From the NCBI GenBank assembly GCA_040768125.1, contig JAXGNG010000006.1:62001-126000 (forward strand): 64,000 bases of DNA. Reading direction: 5' to 3'. A program made the translations under genes and the position numbers. The first letter of the stretch is position 1; each line of letters begins with the position of its first letter. The notes under the pieces are model-generated. The model ran no database searches. It saw nothing but the letters and a program-made list of their open reading frames with translations, and was not told the DNA's origin. This DNA comes from RBG-16-49-21 sp040768125 (GTDB taxonomy: Bacteria; Spirochaetota; UBA4802; UBA5550). Shown here piece by piece: positions 62,632-64,000 of this stretch.

Positions 62632-62702
62632 AAGGCAACACAATGCGCGTTATGTGAAGCCATTATGGGTATCAAGTCATTATTTCAACACAAAAGCGCT
62701 GG
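62632..62702 (+). repeat. dispersed intergenic repeat, copy 2
   Basis: Second copy of the repeat at 60104, same orientation, 2.5 kb away. With copy 1 it flanks the nitronate monooxygenase and enoyl-CoA hydratase genes. The rest of the 607-base gap 62241-62847 holds palindrome E and no supported gene. Confidence 0.6.
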
Positions 62703-62847
62703 TGGACAGCGGGCATAAAATATTTCCTTTCATGAAATATATCATGCCGTATGGGTCGTCTGTCAAGCCAGGGGAGCAGTATAAATTCATAATCTTCTTT
62801 ATGCTGCGAAGATGTTTAAAAGCTCACTCGGCTTTTTAATGGCATCA

Positions 62848-64000
62848 TTAAATATCATCGTCGGCGGCTTGTTCCGGTTTGCGTTCAACGATTTCACCAT
62901 CTTTTTCCTCCAGTGCAGGTAAATCCAGCGCATCAGCAAATTCTTTCAGGACATTGTACGCTTCACTCTTGAATCTTGACACGAAAAGGGTAATAGATTT
63001 ACGGTCTCTGGCAAAGAGCAGTACGCAATATTTTGTTTCCTTTCCCTCATCTGTCTTATGTGTAAAACTATCAATAAGCAATCCGCGAAAATCACCGGGC
63101 AGGTTCTTTTCCCATCGGGTATATCCCCGAAGGTGCCTTTCACTGTAAGAAACCTTTTCATGTGTAATGCGGATGAATTCTTTTTCGACAAGCCTGGATA
63201 CGCCCATATAGCCGAGTACTGCGGAAAGGATTAAAGGGAGCAGTGATCCCGGGAGGGATCCTGTGAATCCTGCCATATATACAAATATTCCAAACCATAC
63301 TGCACATGCAAGCGAGAATGCCAGTGCACCGATTACTAATAAGCGAGGATCTGAACGTTCCTTTTCCACAGGCAGGTGACGAACGTCTATGGCTATTCTT
63401 TCTATGTCCTTCATGTCCCCGGTACTGGCCTTTGAAGAAGAGAGGAGGTCTGATATGGTGTTCAACGTATTAGTTTTTGAATAATCTTTGACCTTTGCTG
63501 CCTTCCTCCCCTTTTTGCTCTTCCGGTACCTTTTTGCAGCCTGGGCGCCTGCTTTCAGTGAAATAACTACAAGCATCATCACGAACAGTATATTTTCATC
63601 AGCAATAGAAAGGGCGGACATGAATATAAATATCAGTATAGTAGTAGTTAAAATCAGGAGTGGGAAGCCTCCTATCTCTGCTATCTCCGAATCCGGGTCT
63701 ACTGCCCTGTGCTTCCTGCCTACAACGTAATCCCTGACGAACCAGTAGATATAATCCGCGAAGATGAAGATTATAAAAAATGCGTTGCCATGAATAAATG
63801 AAGTCAGGCCGTCCGAAGAGTTGTCATTGGAAAGGCCGGCAATGAGAAAAAACGCCAAATTGCCGTAGAAGAATCCCAGGCTGTAAAGGATCCATGCAAT
63901 TGCAATGCCGAACTTTTTTACCGGGGATGCGACATCACTGTATTCCCTGGTGGCAAAGACATAGATACCAATCCTCGGGAGTATGGTAAGCTCATATGCG
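62848..64000 (-). CDS. membrane protein of unknown function, cut by window edge
   Basis: The frame is open from the stop at 62848 to the window end, so the 5' part is missing. The first 336 residues usually taken from a TTG at 63858 are preceded in frame by residues such as SPVKKFGIAIAWILYSLGFF, so the true start lies outside. Hydrophobic spans occur at several places (FLIAGLS region, AFFIIFIFADYIYWFV, LLILTTTILIFIFMSALS, LLVIGALAFSLACAVWFGIFVYMAG), followed by a cytoplasmic tail with EFIRITHEKVSYSERHLRGY and an acidic end. No family recognised. Confidence 0.6.
   Translation of the reverse strand, partial: AYELTILPRIGIYVFATREYSDVASPVKKFGIAIAWILYSLGFFYGNLAFFLIAGLSNDNSSDGLTSFIHGNAFFIIFIFADYIYWFVRDYVVGRKHRAVDPDSEIAEIGGFPLLILTTTILIFIFMSALSIADENILFVMMLVVISLKAGAQAAKRYRKSKKGRKAAKVKDYSKTNTLNTISDLLSSSKASTGDMKDIERIAIDVRHLPVEKERSDPRLLVIGALAFSLACAVWFGIFVYMAGFTGSLPGSLLPLILSAVLGYMGVSRLVEKEFIRITHEKVSYSERHLRGYTRWEKNLPGDFRGLLIDSFTHKTDEGKETKYCVLLFARDRKSITLFVSRFKSEAYNVLKEFADALDLPALEEKDGEIVERKPEQAADDDI

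Noticed and set aside
62448..62675. 75-residue ORF on the minus strand
   Set aside because: It lies on the dispersed repeat and has no family features; it is probably a by-product of the repeat sequence.

Overview
The window is a GC-rich bacterial chromosome segment from an anaerobe with syntroph-like or fermentative metabolism. It holds acyl-CoA and aldehyde metabolism, an aldehyde:ferredoxin oxidoreductase, a class III fructose-bisphosphatase and a multisubunit membrane [NiFe] hydrogenase. Partner-switching genes (a SpoIIE-type phosphatase, an RsbW-type kinase, two STAS proteins), PlsB and the overall style fit a free-living Spirochaetota or Desulfobacterota-like lineage. No rRNA or ribosomal protein gene is present to settle this, so taxonomy is inference.

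Layout. (1) 0.1-14.9 kb is an acyl-CoA/keto-acid/aldehyde region: two acyl-CoA dehydrogenases, PHP and YfcE-like phosphoesterases, acyl-CoA synthetase, beta-keto acid cleavage enzyme, EamA exporter, TetR regulator, a two-subunit CoA-transferase, Fe-alcohol dehydrogenase, SCP2 protein and aldehyde dehydrogenase. Five palindromes sharing the core TGATTGA-N4-TCARTCA lie in the intergenic gaps here and probably mark a TetR-type regulon. (2) 15-26.5 kb holds a YtfJ-like exported protein, SpoIIE phosphatase, an Fe-S protein, an operon of very small ORFs with a methyltransferase and a DUF169 protein, tRNA-Trp, purF, an outer-membrane-type protein, gpmI, STAS and RsbW genes, and tRNA-Pro. (3) 26.8-41.4 kb holds STAS-plsB, then a leftward cluster of MoaD-like, aldehyde:ferredoxin oxidoreductase and two Fe-ADH paralogues (one lacking every metal ligand), then FBPase III, a lipoprotein phosphoesterase with a ruined active site, a glycosyltransferase and the UPF0210/ACT pair. 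(4) 41.5-59.6 kb is the most distinctive part: a probable small structured RNA, a PAS histidine kinase and NarL-type regulator, then a nine-gene hydrogenase operon followed by four more signalling genes. (5) 59.6-64 kb holds a zinc-ribbon protein, palindromic and dispersed repeats, a nitronate monooxygenase, an enoyl-CoA hydratase-like gene and a truncated membrane protein.

How it may work together. The hydrogenase operon joins a proton-pumping group 4 [NiFe] core (NuoL-, NuoH-, NuoCD-, NuoI- and NuoB-like subunits, with all Ni-binding CxxC motifs) to a sulfhydrogenase-type beta/gamma pair (Fe-S plus FAD/NAD(P)/[2Fe-2S]) and a formate-dehydrogenase-like subunit. That last subunit has its [4Fe-4S] cysteines but Gly where the catalytic Cys/Sec should be. 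The arrangement suggests a Complex I-like NAD(P)H- or ferredoxin-linked hydrogenase rather than a formate hydrogenlyase. A 20-bp box shared by the regulator promoter and the operon promoter suggests direct control by the adjacent NarL-type regulator. In oxidation of fatty or keto acids, reduced carriers from the acyl-CoA and aldehyde enzymes could be disposed of as H2 through this complex.
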